NCBI GenBank assembly: GCA_021014325.1 | Contig: CM037467.1 | Coordinates: 8,457,273-8,521,272 of the forward strand | Direction: 5' to 3' | DNA from: Plazaster borealis | Taxonomy: Eukaryota; Echinodermata; Asteroidea; Forcipulatida; Labidiasteridae | Length of the DNA: 64,000 bases | Shown here: positions 23,666-33,737 of the stretch, one piece after another | Layout of the letters: each line of letters starts with the position of its first letter | How positions within the stretch are numbered: the first letter of the stretch is position 1 | The notes under the pieces: model-generated | Database searches by the model: none | What the model saw: the letters and a program-made list of their open reading frames with translations, nothing else | Told to the model about the DNA's origin: nothing | Position numbers and translations under genes: made by a program

Positions 23666-25206
23666 GGTAGTTAAGCATTGTATAACATCGTCATAGGTCC
23701 AGACATCACCTTCAAATATTGTTGTTTGTATGTCGCTTAGTTTGTGGCCATCACTTGAATGACGTCACATGTTGTGTCATCTACGTATTTTTCATTTATT
23801 TAATTATTTATTAATTTTATTATTATTATATTATCTTTCTTTTTCATCACAAAAGAAGCAAAATATTCTGAAATCTTTCCAAACGGGTGTAATTGAGTTA
23901 TATTAACAAGTCATGTTTTTTTCACCGGGGACACGGGGGAATTATTTCTCTCTGTGCCGCTGGTCTCTATATTTTAAACAGACACGTGTAAACCCTTAAT
24001 TATGTGCCACATAAATCGGTCCCATAACTTCAAAATATGACAAATATATATTAAATTGTTATCTTTGTTCAAACGCCTTGAGTACCGTACCTTATTGGTA
24101 GATACGTGCGCCATATAACAATTTGGTATTTTTTAGCAAAAACTGTGGTCCACCATGTTTTGCAATTGGTCTGTTACAAATTCCACAGAGATCCTTTTGA
24201 AACGGTTTTATATTTCGATAGTTTAGTTAGTTAAAGGCTGGATGTTTTTAAAGGAAATGTTTTCTTAATCTGCCAAACTGTCCAACATAATTGTTTAAGT
24301 ATTTTTTTACATGACTTGTAATGTGCTCGCAAGCTTCAAAGCAAAACACTGTTGCTGTTGAGGCTGTGAGCTATACCATAAGCAGAGGTCGGGATTACAA
24401 CAGACTGCATCAAAAAGCATTTGTAATCCCACCCTTTTGCCAACATCAGCCCCATGCTAATCTCCCTACCAACGCTATATACTTATCGCATTCTACAATT
24501 AACCACTATCGGCTTCTTTAGAGTCCCCCCTTCTGACTTCAACACACCGACCGACGCCTAAAGTGGCACTCCGTTAATTCCGCTAGTTGTCCGGTTTCGC
24601 CTCACCGACGGATGCGGGACCTAGCCAGCGATCGTCTCGCCGGGACGAACCTCGGGATCTGCGTGTATTGAATAATACAAATTAATACACGTTGATACGG
24701 CCAGCGGGCCAGATGCCTGTCGGCATTCTGGTCGTGATGCATTTTGTTTTGTTTATACGCTGCTTTAATCGAGGTTAGAAAAATAGTTGATATTATGCCG
24801 AAACTGTAGGTCCATTAGGTGTTAGTTAGCTGTATTTCAACCGAGGCGGGGGCACTGCAGAACCCCCATTTAACGCTCCTCAGCAGATCGAGTCGGACGA
24901 AGTATGTTGTGACTGAACTCCATCACCCGCTTTAGTTTCAGAACTTGGAGAGAGAAAGAAACTCAATAATTAAGCTTACCTCTGATATGATGATTATCAA
25001 TGTATTTATTGTTTACTCTGTTGATTGCAATGCTCTTCTTATGCACTTTCATTTTTATAATCACCGAATTATGATTCTGAGAGAAAGCCATTTGTAAACA
25101 CCAACAGTTTATAATTTGTTAAATTAAAACTTGTTGTGAATGTTTCACAGACTGAGCCGCACGGCAGTATTGGCGTTCACAGCCATGCATTGACAATTTA
25201 GATTAT
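23666..25206. other. Unassigned DNA
   Basis: An AT-rich stretch at 23790-23840. A GC-richer block near 24570-24680, without an open frame of note, is unlike its neighbours. No gene recognised. Confidence 0.4.
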
Positions 25207-25592
25207 TTAAAGGCAGGATATACTTCTGGCAATTATCAAAGACCAGTATCCGCACTTGGTGTATCGCAACATAGGCTATGCATAAACAAACCAAATCTGT
25301 GACAATTTGGGCTCAATTGGTCATCGAAGTTGCCTGAAAACTGAAAGAAAAACACCCTTGTTGCACAGAATTGTGTGCTTTCGGATGCCTGAAAAAAGGC
25401 TTCATGCCTGAAGCCTTTCTCATAATAATTTAAATTTGTTGGTGAAAAAATACCTCTTTCTCTACATTACTTTAAAGGGGTTGTTTCTAACAATGTTGTA
25501 CAATATCAACAGCTCTCCGGTGTTCTTTACCAAGTAACTTTTCAAGGTCATTAACTTTGGGAGTAATTACCTCAAGTTCACCCTTCCTTTAA
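25207..25592 (-). mobile_element. TTAA-bounded MITE, type A, reversed
   Basis: The edges are TTAAAGGCAGGATATACTTC on the left and TTAAAGGAAGGGTGAACTTG (minus strand) on the right. Both include TTAA. The interior is the reverse complement of the type A interior, with TTTGGGCTCAATTGGTCATC near 25305 and AACACCCTTGTTGCACAG near 25350. An internal hairpin GCTTCATGCCTGAAGC lies at about 25398. Confidence 0.8.
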
Positions 25593-27039
25593 TTGTTCCC
25601 CATCCCTGTAGTATTGTGTCCAATACTCTTTTGAAGGTTTGGCATAACAGGGCCACACATTAAGTGAACGTACATGTTAATACACGGTATCGACATTTTG
25701 ACCTTTTTAACTCCGCTTTGAGCTAGCAATACTCAACCAACATTAAAGGCCAGCAGCAGGAGAAGACATACTCTCGCCTGATTTAGACTGCTTCGAAATG
25801 GCAGCATCCTTGACAGCTATCGCAGGCAAGTCGTGCTGATACACCACTTAACACGAGGTACGCGTTGAAATCACCTTTCTCCTCCTAATTCACAGTCGTG
25901 GACTTGGACACTGTTCGGGCGAGCTGCGTGTTATTGCCCCTTTTGTGACGTTGTCAGTTTTAGATCCTTGGTTTTGGGGGTGAACTGGTCTCGTATTAAG
26001 TTCGCCATGGGCCCACCATTATGGGGGTACTCCTCTCCTATAGAGAGACTCTTTGCTGGTGACGTTGATCGTGCGATTCAGTTAACCTCGCCTGCTCGAT
26101 ATTCAGTCCCTGCTCGGCCGTTTGGGAGTTGCAACACTGCATACAATTCCAATCAAATTCCCCACATCCCTGACCATGTGTGTGGAATACAAAGGGAGGC
26201 TGCGTGGCTGTAGAAAACGGTCTATTGGCAAATGGCGCCAAATGCATGCGGCGATGTTGAAACAAACTCTATTGAATTGCGCACGTGATTTTTATTCGGT
26301 TGAGACTTGATATCTCGCAGGCCTGTTGATAAGGAATTGTATATGTTTTACCTTTCAAGATTGAGAGAGTAGAGCCGAAACCCTGGCCTCTTTTACCTCA
26401 TAGTATCCGGGCAAGAGAAGTTCTGCGTGTAAAAATCTACCGATAATGTTTCGCAGTGAAGGTGTCGATGCGTGAATTATAAATAAATCGGGATTTGGGC
26501 GCGCTTGGGTGATCCCTCCTCGCCGGCCTGCCTGCATATCAATACGCCCGATTAATGGACCGAGCACGGTCACGCTGGTCGAAACAACACACTACCATAG
26601 GCTGGAATTACCAAAATCAAGACGCGGCAGTGAGCTTGATGCGCGGAATAGCCGGAGACAATTTACGAGGTCTGGAAGATGTACGGGGGAAAATTGACTC
26701 GAATGGTTCAAGTGAAAATCTAATTATTTTGTATCACTGCCAACCCACCCTAGCGGAATTAAGACTAATTTTCCAGTGGGTATATTTATAAATGTGGACA
26801 CCCGGTTACTAAAAATGGGGTGGTACCATTATCGTTAACCGACAAGTTTAAAAGCTTAAAATGTACTGCCACCATTATGGATTAGTTCCAGGGTTTGTAT
26901 CGTCTTCTCTTGAGAGCTTTGGCAACTTGTTTTAATAAAATTTAATCGTAAACAGACTTGGTGGCTTCTGCATCTATGAATAACATTTTGTTTCGTGCCC
27001 ATGATTGCGTTAATAAGGATCCCTAAGGCACGGGTACAT
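25593..27039. other. Unassigned, comparatively non-repetitive DNA
   Basis: No repeat family member recognised. Overlapping short open frames on both strands at 25968-26310 and 26355-26791 are GC-richer than the surroundings but resemble no family. The stretch could hold regulatory DNA or an unrecognised exon. Confidence 0.35.
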
Positions 27040-27690
27040 TTGGTGTGTGTTTTTTTCCATGTATAATTGCACTTTGAAAAAACTTCGAGTCAGAGTTTAT
27101 CCGGACCCTGGTCCCGTTGGGCCTGACCCATTTCTGGATCAATATGACCCGGAGTCTGTCTCAAAATGACCCCAAAAACGGATCAGACTTTATCCGGACC
27201 CTGGTCCCGTTGGGCCAGACCCATTTCTGGGTCAATATGACCCGGAGTGTGTCAACATGACCCATAAACGGATCAGACTTGATCCGGACCTTGGTCCCGT
27301 GGGGCTTGACCCATTCCTGGGTCAATATGACCCGGAGTGTGTCAACATGACCCAGAAACGGATCAGACTTGATCCGGACCTTGGTCCCGTGGGGCTTGAC
27401 CCATTCCTGGGTCAATATGACCCGGAGTGTGTCAACATGACCCAGAAACGGATCAGACTTGATCCGGACCCTGGTCCCGTGGGGCCTGACCCAATCCTGG
27501 GTCAATGTGACCCGGAGTCTGTCTCAAAATGACCCAGAAACGGATCAAGTCGACGCAAAATCCGAGTTAAATTGTATTTTGAAAAGCACTTTTCTGATCA
27601 GCCTGACCCCGAAGTGGGTCAGGCTTCACCGGACCTGGAATACGGGTCGATTCTGACCTGGGTGTTTTTAGAGTGTGTGTTTTGGCTGGG
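27040..27690. mobile_element. GGGTCA/TGACCC element with internal minisatellite
   Basis: The right edge, CAGGTCAGAATCGACCCG on the minus strand preceded by CACTCTAAAAACACC, matches the ends of relatives at 29944-30080 and 42004-42270. The left edge is less clear. The interior is the 90-bp repeat array listed separately. No transposase is present. Confidence 0.55.
27086..27540. repeat. Five-unit 90-bp minisatellite
   Basis: Units start at 27086, 27179, 27269, 27359 and 27449 (lengths 93, 90, 90, 90, 92). Each contains CGGATCAGACTTGATCCGGA, GGTCCCGTGGGGCTTGACCC and GGGTCAATATGACCCGGAGT. The words are self-complementary, so every unit can fold on itself. Because 90 is divisible by three, long open frames run through both strands (27161-27505 minus, 27257-27532 plus). 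These follow from the repeat and are not genes. Confidence 0.93.
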
Positions 27691-27922
27691 TTTCACGGCG
27701 GATTTTCTTCTGAATCATTCGATATTAATAATCTGTTGCTTAGTTGCAAAATTTAAAAAGAACTAATAGTACACAAATGAGCGAGAATAATTACTATCAG
27801 CGCCGTGATAGAGCGACCATCTGTGGTGGATACCGGTTCGTTATATTTGAATAAGTTTAAAAATAATTAAATAAATATATATATAAATATATAAAATGAT
27901 TTTGGGTTGAACAAAGAAAAAT

Positions 27923-27995
27923 TGACTAGAGTGGGATTTGAACCAACGACCTCCGGTTTAACGTGCCGGCGCTCTACCAACTGAGCTATCTAGCC
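27923..27995 (-). tRNA. tRNA-like gene, array copy 1 (anticodon position GTT)
   Basis: On the minus strand the cloverleaf closes well. Acceptor GGCTAGA pairs with TCTAGTC (7 of 7, one G-T). The D stem is GCTC/GAGC, the anticodon stem CCGGC/ACCGG has 4 of 5 pairs, and the T stem GTTGG/CCCAC has 4 of 5. The A box TAGCTCAGTTGG and the B box GGTTCAAATCC match the Pol III consensus, and TTTTT follows two bases after the discriminator base. The body resembles tRNA-Lys, but the anticodon position reads GTT (Asn). Position 33 is C instead of the near-universal T, so decoding ability is doubtful. It could be a SINE head or a pseudo-tRNA. Confidence 0.7.
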
Positions 27996-28238
27996 CTATG
28001 TTGGCGGTCTCCCTATTTTGTCAATATCTTTGTTCGGGGGTGCCAGTCAGAAAGCCATTCAACCGCAAACTGCCGTGTAGCCAGGGATCACACCCATACG
28101 ATACAACCTGGGAAGCGGCAGCCGGGGATCACCTTAAGGGGATGCGACTTTTTTTATATATCATATAATTCAAGTAATGGACCACAAGGAAACTGACTGG
28201 GTAAATATTAAATGATTTTGGGTTGAACAAAGAAAAAT

Positions 28239-28311
28239 TGACTAGAGTGGGATTTGAACCAACGACCTCCGGTTTAACGTGCCGGCGCTCTACCAACTGA
28301 GCTATCTAGCC
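28239..28311 (-). tRNA. tRNA-like gene, array copy 2
   Basis: Identical to the 27923-27995 copy over all 73 bases, including both promoter boxes and the T5 stop. It differs only in the surrounding unit. Confidence 0.7.
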
Positions 28312-28557
28312 CTATGTTGGCGGTCTCCCTATTTTGTCAATATCTTTGTTCGGGGGGTGCCAGTCAGAAAGCCATTCAACCGCAAACTGCCGTGTAGCCA
28401 GGGATCACACCCATACGATACAACCTGGGAAGCGGCAGCCGGGGATCACCTTAAGGGGATGCGACTTTTTTTTATATATCATATAATTCAAGTAATGGAC
28501 CACAAGGGAAACTGACTGGGTAAATATTAAATGATTTTGGGTTGAACAAAGAAAAAT

Positions 28558-28630
28558 TGACTAGAGTGGGATTTGAACCAACGACCTCCGGTTTAACGTG
28601 CCGGCGCTCTACCAACTGAGCTATCTAGCC
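28558..28630 (-). tRNA. tRNA-like gene, array copy 3
   Basis: Identical tRNA part. The unit around it differs by small changes downstream in plus coordinates (CACTTTTTTGTC instead of CCCTATTTTGTC). Confidence 0.7.
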
Positions 28631-28876
28631 CTATGTTGGCGGTCTCACTTTTTTGTCAATATCTTTGTTCGGGGGGTGCCAGTCAGAAAGCCATTCAACC
28701 GCAAACTGCCGTGTAGCCAGGGATCACACCCATACGATACAACCTGGGAAGCGGCAGCCGGGGATCACCTTAAGGGGATGCAACTTTTTGTTATATATCA
28801 TATAATTCAAGTAATGGACCACAAGGGAAACTGACTGGGTAAATATTAAATGATTTTGGGTTGAACAAAGAAAAAT

Positions 28877-28949
28877 TGACTAGAGTGGGATTTGAACCAA
28901 CGACCTCCGGTTTAACGTGCCGGCGCTCTACCAACTGAGCTATCTAGCC
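28877..28949 (-). tRNA. tRNA-like gene, array copy 4
   Basis: Identical tRNA part to the other three. It is the last complete copy; the next unit breaks off at 29220 after 25 bases of the tRNA 3' half. Confidence 0.7.
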
Positions 28950-29220
28950 CTATGTTGGCGGTCTCCCTATTTTGTCAATATCTTTGTTCGGGGGGTGCCA
29001 GTCAGAAAGCCATTCAACCGCAAACTGCCGTGTAGCCAGGGATCACACCCATACGATACAACCTGGGAAGCGGCAGCCGGGGATCACCTTAAGGGGATGC
29101 GACTTTTTTTTATATATCATATAATTCAAGTAATGGACCACAAGGGAAACTGACTGGGTAAATATTAAATGATTTTGGGTTGAACAAAGAAAAATTGACT
29201 AGAGTGGGATTTGAACCAAC

Positions 29221-29943
29221 TATAAATATATAAATATATAAATTACAAATAAACGAATAAACAAAAATAGTAGTAATAATTATAACAAAACGTGTTTTAA
29301 GACTCCACGGTTAGCTCTAAAAGATTAATAAATTGAAATTGTCATATTTTTTGGACGACTTTAATAATTCCATTATACTCTTGCTAAAACTAAAAACAAA
29401 CAAAAAAACAACAACAAGAAAGAGCAGGCCTACGACCAATCTGTCAACGTTTTGTCGAATTAGTTTTAGTCCTCGGGGATTTGTACGTGGATACCACATT
29501 CATAAAGGGTTTACGTAGATTGCGTTTTTAATCAAGATGGGCAAGATGTTTGGATCATCGTAAATACCAATATCACTACAAATAACTTATTCTTTTATTA
29601 TGTAGATACAATCCTTTATTTATTTATTTTTATAAATAATCCACAGCGAACCTTTTTTGTCGAAAAATAAAATGAATACACGTATTGCATTTGTCTGATT
29701 GTATTTGTCTTCGTCCAAAGAAAGATAGTGAAAGCTTTCTGTTTTCAAAACGAAAATACAAAGGTAGACTGCAGCTATGATGTAGAGTTCCATTCCGTCA
29801 ATCGATAATTATTATTATTGTTTGGTTTATTTCAGAAATAAAAACATCACAGCCTTATGGAGGCTGAATTAAGTTTTATTTTTTACAATATTACGTTTGA
29901 GGTTATATTTAAAGTTTTACTGGTTTTTCGTCGGCCGGAATGA
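29221..29943. other. Unassigned AT-rich DNA
   Basis: AT-rich with A-rich runs. Nothing was recognised apart from the array's AT flank. Confidence 0.5.
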
Positions 29944-30080
29944 GCTAGGTTCACACTCTAATAAGTTCCGGGTTAGAATTGACCCGGATCCGGCTCCCGT
30001 GGGGCTATCTGTGTAAATATGACCCGGAGTCTGTGTCGAAATGAACCAGAAATAGTTCAAAATGACGTAGAGGCCGCCTA
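29944..30080. mobile_element. GGGTCA/TGACCC element fragment
   Basis: It starts CACTCTAATAAGTTCCGGGT, then AGAATTGACCCGGATCCGGC and AATATGACCCGGAGTCTGTG. These are the end and unit words of the 27040-27690 element without tandem repetition. Confidence 0.6.
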
Positions 30081-31208
30081 AACCGCCGTTTGAACGTCCC
30101 CATAAAGGGTTCACAAGAATACGTATAAGTAATGTGTGTGTAACCTGAATTCGGATTATTCAAACTGATCAAAGAAAAGTACCGGTGAACAATTACCTCG
30201 AGACTAGGCTAGAAATTCCCTTGAATCCGAGTACCACATGAATAGTTGGAATTGATGTACACCCATGCAGCGATTGTCGGAGGAACAAGCCCCGTCCTCG
30301 TGAGCATTAACAATCTATTTATACTCCTTCATGCAATTCGTATTCGGCCCACTGTGCCACGATTCCGAGTTTCCAGCCAGGTTTTGTTTCCAAATCTCCC
30401 GCAGCAATAAAGCAATAAAGCAATACAGCGAAACATTGCATTGGAAGTTGTTAGCGGAAAGGCGAGAGCGGCGTGAAAATGTACTGTATCAATTACGGTG
30501 GACGAACCTGGCTGCAATATCCCCGAAGCGAGGGGAGCTAGGAAACTGAGTAAAGCTACAAGATATGTTAGGTGTAACTTAAAGGTATTGTGCAGTCGTC
30601 CAAAAGGAAGACTTGTTACTTTGATTGACACCGTGGCATTTACATTTATATATCCTACATTTTGTTTTGCCATCATCATGTATCGCCTATTTCCCCGAAT
30701 TATCTTCAGTTGGAATAGACCATATTAGTACTGATGACGTCCCAGCGTGTTCACTACTTTGCAGACGGAACGAGAACCTGCACAACTGTCGGGAATGCAT
30801 TACCCAGTTACAGCACTTAACCAATGCAGTACACAAACCGTGACGTCATCATGCACACGTATGAAGAATATTCGCAGAAACAAACAAAAAACAAACAAAA
30901 AAACTCACAGCAACAACATATTTGGGCTGGAAAACGTTTTACTGTGATGTTGTCAACTGTCACTACGTGCTGTGAAGGTCTCATGTTTGAATTCCACTTG
31001 TCACGAGGACCTTGGAGATGGTGGTCATCGGATTCTAAGTATACCCTCGAATAAAGTGACATTCATTTACAAAAAAGAACTAAAATACATACAAAAAGAA
31101 AAAGAAACCAAGTAAAAACATCCTAACACATTGAATTGTATATGCTTATTTGCATAAGGGGACAAATGCTATAATGTACCCCCCCCCTTTACGGGCCTCC
31201 CGGATCGT
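30081..31208. other. Unassigned DNA
   Basis: Overlapping open frames around 30329-31062 on both strands have no family features. An AAAC-rich tract at 30880-30905 and a C homopolymer near 31180 are the only notable items. Confidence 0.4.
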
Positions 31209-31357
31209 CAATAGACCGTGCAAGTCTCGCGCGTATTCAAACATTGTTGGGACCACTTTGGTCCCACGTTCATTGCTTTAACGCGTGAAGGAAACAAACT
31301 CACGCACTTTAACGGGTCCAAATGTTCGATTACGCGCGATACTTGCACAGTCTATTG
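31209..31357. mobile_element. 149-bp MITE
   Basis: The ends CAATAGACCGTGCAAGTCTC and, on the minus strand, CAATAGACTGTGCAAGTATC are inverted repeats that continue through CGCGCGTA and CAAACATT. The relatives GACTTGCACAGTCTATTTTG near 47866 and CAAGTCTTGCACAGTCTA near 61976 suggest a family. Confidence 0.8.
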
Positions 31358-31365
31358 CCGGATGG

Positions 31366-31603
31366 GGTACATTGCAAAAACTAGGGTGTTAAAATTGACA
31401 CCATGGGTGTCGTCACATATAGAGACCAAAAGAGGATCCAAATTTACACCATAGGGTGTTAAAATAACACTAGTTGTTGCCAAAACCATTACATTGGTGT
31501 TATTTTAATACCCTACGATGCTAATTTTAATTCGCTGTTCGGTATCTATAATGTGACAACACCCATGGTGTCAATTGTAACACCCCAGTTGTGTGCAGTG
31601 TAT
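31366..31603. mobile_element. Palindromic MITE (GGTGTTAAAATTGACACC)
   Basis: The left end, GGGTGTTAAAATTGACACCA with TGGGTGTCGTCACAT after it, is mirrored at the right end by TGTGACAACACCCATGGTGT with CAATTGTAACACCCC after it. A second pair of inverted words lies inside (ATAGGGTGTTAAAATAACAC and GGTGTTATTTTAATACCCTA), giving a nested hairpin. It begins nine bases after the 149-bp MITE. The half copy is at 10180-10335. Confidence 0.8.
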
Positions 31604-32106
31604 ACTCCTTTCACCCTTCCCATTCCCCCTTCCCAACCCCGGAGAACATCCTCATGCCGGTACACTCTATAAGCACGAGCGAAATGCGGACATCTTTAAG
31701 GCACAGGTTTTAGACCCAGCCATGGAGACGGCCAATTCGTGAATTATATTGCTTTAGTTGTTTATATTCAATCCTGCAGGCGTAGTATGGGAGGAACCGT
31801 GTTTTTACCTCATGAAATTTGACATCTTCGGGCAGATCACGCTGTCTATTGAGTTTCTGATTATAATATCGGTATCCATAATCGACTGCATGTACCTGCT
31901 TGTTTTGGATTTGTGTTTCGTTTCAAATTGATATGCTTTTTTCTTTCTTCAACGCCGTTTTGATCATTACGGATATGAAATATTGTAACTAAGGACCTTT
32001 TATCGCACTGGGCCGGCTATATTATAATACTTGGTACGGATGGCGCACATATCCTACTAGCTATTGGGGTATCAATGTATATTGTAACACATGTGATCTA
32101 CGTGCT
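31604..32106. other. Unassigned DNA
   Basis: Nothing recognised on either strand. Confidence 0.45.
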
Positions 32107-32390
32107 ATATTCTACTGCCGCGGAGTAGATTTCAGAATTCGGGAGACTATTCTACTGCCGCAGCAGAGTAGATTTTCGGAATTCGGGAGACTACCAAGTT
32201 CTGAAAAGAACTGTCCTGCTTCTTAGCTACTACCTGGGCGGTAGGTAGGAAATCGGTCGGGACTACTATTTTCGCTTGGATCGGGGGGACTTCTCGTTAT
32301 TAACTTCACTGCCGCGGAGTGAGTTCTTAATTGGTCTCAACGTTTCGAATAGCTTGCTCTAGTCATCGTCAGGATTATTGTTGTTATTGT
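32107..32390 (-). mobile_element. Penelope-like retroelement terminal fragment (tentative)
   Basis: On the minus strand CCTGACGATGACTAGAGCAA, then GCTATTCGAAACGTTGAGAC and AATTAAGAACTCACTCCGCG form a hairpin-plus-conserved-flank arrangement that I associate with Penelope-like elements, some of which carry hammerhead ribozymes. Further along are two direct repeats of about 45 bp (TATTCTACTGCCGC to TTCGGGAGACTA at 32107-32148 and 32147-32193) and AGTTCTGAAAAGAACTGTCC at about 32196. No reverse transcriptase or GIY-YIG frame is present. Confidence 0.4.
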
Positions 32391-32520
32391 TGTTGTTGTT
32401 TTTTGTTTTTTTGTTTTTTCTTTTTTTTCTACTTCTTATTTTTTTTCTTTCTGTTTTCTTCTTCATTTCCTCCCTCCTCTCTACTCTCTTTCTCTCTCTC
32501 TCTCTCTTCTTGTTTTTATT
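32379..32520. repeat. TTG microsatellite and pyrimidine tract
   Basis: (TTG)n passes into a long T/C-rich tract ending with CTCTCTCTCTC. Frames through it encode poly-Leu/Phe or poly-Lys/Arg and are not genes. Confidence 0.9.
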
Positions 32521-33179
32521 CCTTTTGTCTTCCTGGACGATCCTCCACGTAATCAAATAAGCACCTTCCAATAACAGTTTCCCGCCCCGTCCCTGCATTC
32601 CGCCGTTCGTCTTCAACATTTTCAACAGACGCGTTTCATTGGACTTTTCTGGGGGTGTGGAAACTTACAGCGACACGGTGTTAAGTAACCCCCCACCGTA
32701 TTGCTACAAAACTGTTCACTTGTGGATTTATATTCAAGTCGGTTTGAATTGACAGGGGCGCCTTAATTCGCGAAATCTAATCCCAATTCACTGACAATGA
32801 CTCATGTGTAAACATTGTTAACTTGACTAAGAGGGAAGTGTTCGCATTGGACTTGTTTTCCTTCTCTACAAGTTTACAATGTTTAGTTTTTAGCGACTCT
32901 ATTCGGTCTGTTGAGTTAACAGTTTCGCAATTTAACAAGCTCTGGAACTTGCTAGTGCTCGCACGTGGACTTGGTGTTTTGGTTAGCAATATGGAGTTGT
33001 AAATTAATTTCAAGTGTGAGTCTGGGCTTGAAACGCCTACCGTATTAAATCCCCACCCCCGCTCGCCCCATCACGTATGCTTTTCCAGCAACTCTGAAAT
33101 CTTCCCCGTCATCTCAACAATCGCTTACACAGTATCTGGGAAGAACTTATTGGAGATTTATCAATACATTCTGAAAACT
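32521..33179. other. Unassigned DNA
   Basis: Nothing recognised. A short minus-strand open frame (32777-33013) has no family features. Confidence 0.4.
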
Positions 33180-33245
33180 ACCGGGTCAGAATTGACCGGG
33201 ATTCCGGGTCACAGGGGTCCTGACCCATTTCTGATTCAGTATGAG
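33180..33245. mobile_element. GGGTCA/TGACCC element end fragment
   Basis: ACCGGGTCAGAATTGACCGG followed by CCGGGTCACAGGGG and CTGACCCATTTCTG matches the terminal words of the 27040-27690 family. Confidence 0.6.
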
Positions 33246-33249
33246 TTTT

Positions 33250-33413
33250 CTTCCTGCGTGGACATAACCACTCCAGATTTTCTCAGCGATATCTCAAAAA
33301 CGCTACCACCTTTTGAAATGCAATTTCCACAGGTTAGTTTGATTGTGTATATCTACATTTATGTAGGATTAAAACAATCGAAGGGTTCCAGAAATCAAAG
33401 GTATACTTTACCT
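33250..33413 (+). mobile_element. TTAA-family MITE, type B, 3' half
   Basis: Contains TGGACATAACCACTCCAGAT and ACGCTACCACCTTTTGAAAT, the type B landmarks, ending at GGTATACTTTACC. The left half is missing. A complete type B copy starts immediately after it, so the two are in direct tandem. Confidence 0.65.
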
Positions 33414-33737
33414 GCAAAGGCATCGTACACGTTTGGTAATGACTCTGATAGTTAATGGCAATAAAAACTTACTTGGTAAGAAGTACAGCAGCTTTTGGTA
33501 GTATAATGCATTTGGAGAAACTGTTCACTTTGAAGTACTGCGGTTATGGAAAAATATATTACTTTTTATCCCCGAACACATTTGAATAATATGAGAAGCG
33601 TGGACATAACTGCTATAGATTTTCCGGAATATCTCAAAAACGCTACCACCTTTTGAAATGAAATTTTCACAGGTTAGTTTTATGGTTTGTATCTATAGCA
33701 ATAGGCTCCAAATACCAAACGTGTACGATGCCTTTAA
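33414..33737 (+). mobile_element. TTAA-family MITE, type B copy
   Basis: The left end AAAGGCATCGTACACGTTTG and the right end CCAAACGTGTACGATGCCTT with TTAA at 33734-33737 are inverted repeats. The interior shows AACGCTACCACCTTTTGAAA. Type B shares its ends with type A but differs in the middle, as expected for non-autonomous elements mobilised by one transposase. The open frame at 33658-33954 crosses its right end and is not a gene. Confidence 0.8.

Larger units (their letters stand above)
27896..29220 (-). repeat. Tandem array of four 319-bp tRNA-like units
   Basis: Units begin with ATGATTTTGGGTTGAACAAA at 27896, 28212, 28531 and 28850. A fifth, starting at 29169, stops at 29220 inside its tRNA-like part. 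The first unit is 316 bp and the next three are 319 bp; they differ by only a few bases, mainly homopolymer length. Each unit has a 73-nt tRNA-like gene on the minus strand and a GC-richer body containing AGCGGCAGCCGGGGATCACC. Both flanks are AT-rich (ATATAAATATATAAA type). A degraded relative lies at 36480-36690. The near identity implies recent amplification. The 78-codon frames found in each unit cross the tRNA part and are not genes. Confidence 0.95.

Noticed and set aside
27161..27532. Open frames of 114 and 91 codons on opposite strands
   Set aside because: They run through the 90-bp minisatellite, whose unit length is a multiple of three and has no stops in these frames. The encoded peptides are simple repeats.
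27963..29153. Four near-identical 77-78-codon frames
   Set aside because: They start inside the antisense of the tRNA-like gene and repeat with the 319-bp unit. They reflect unit identity, not a protein family.
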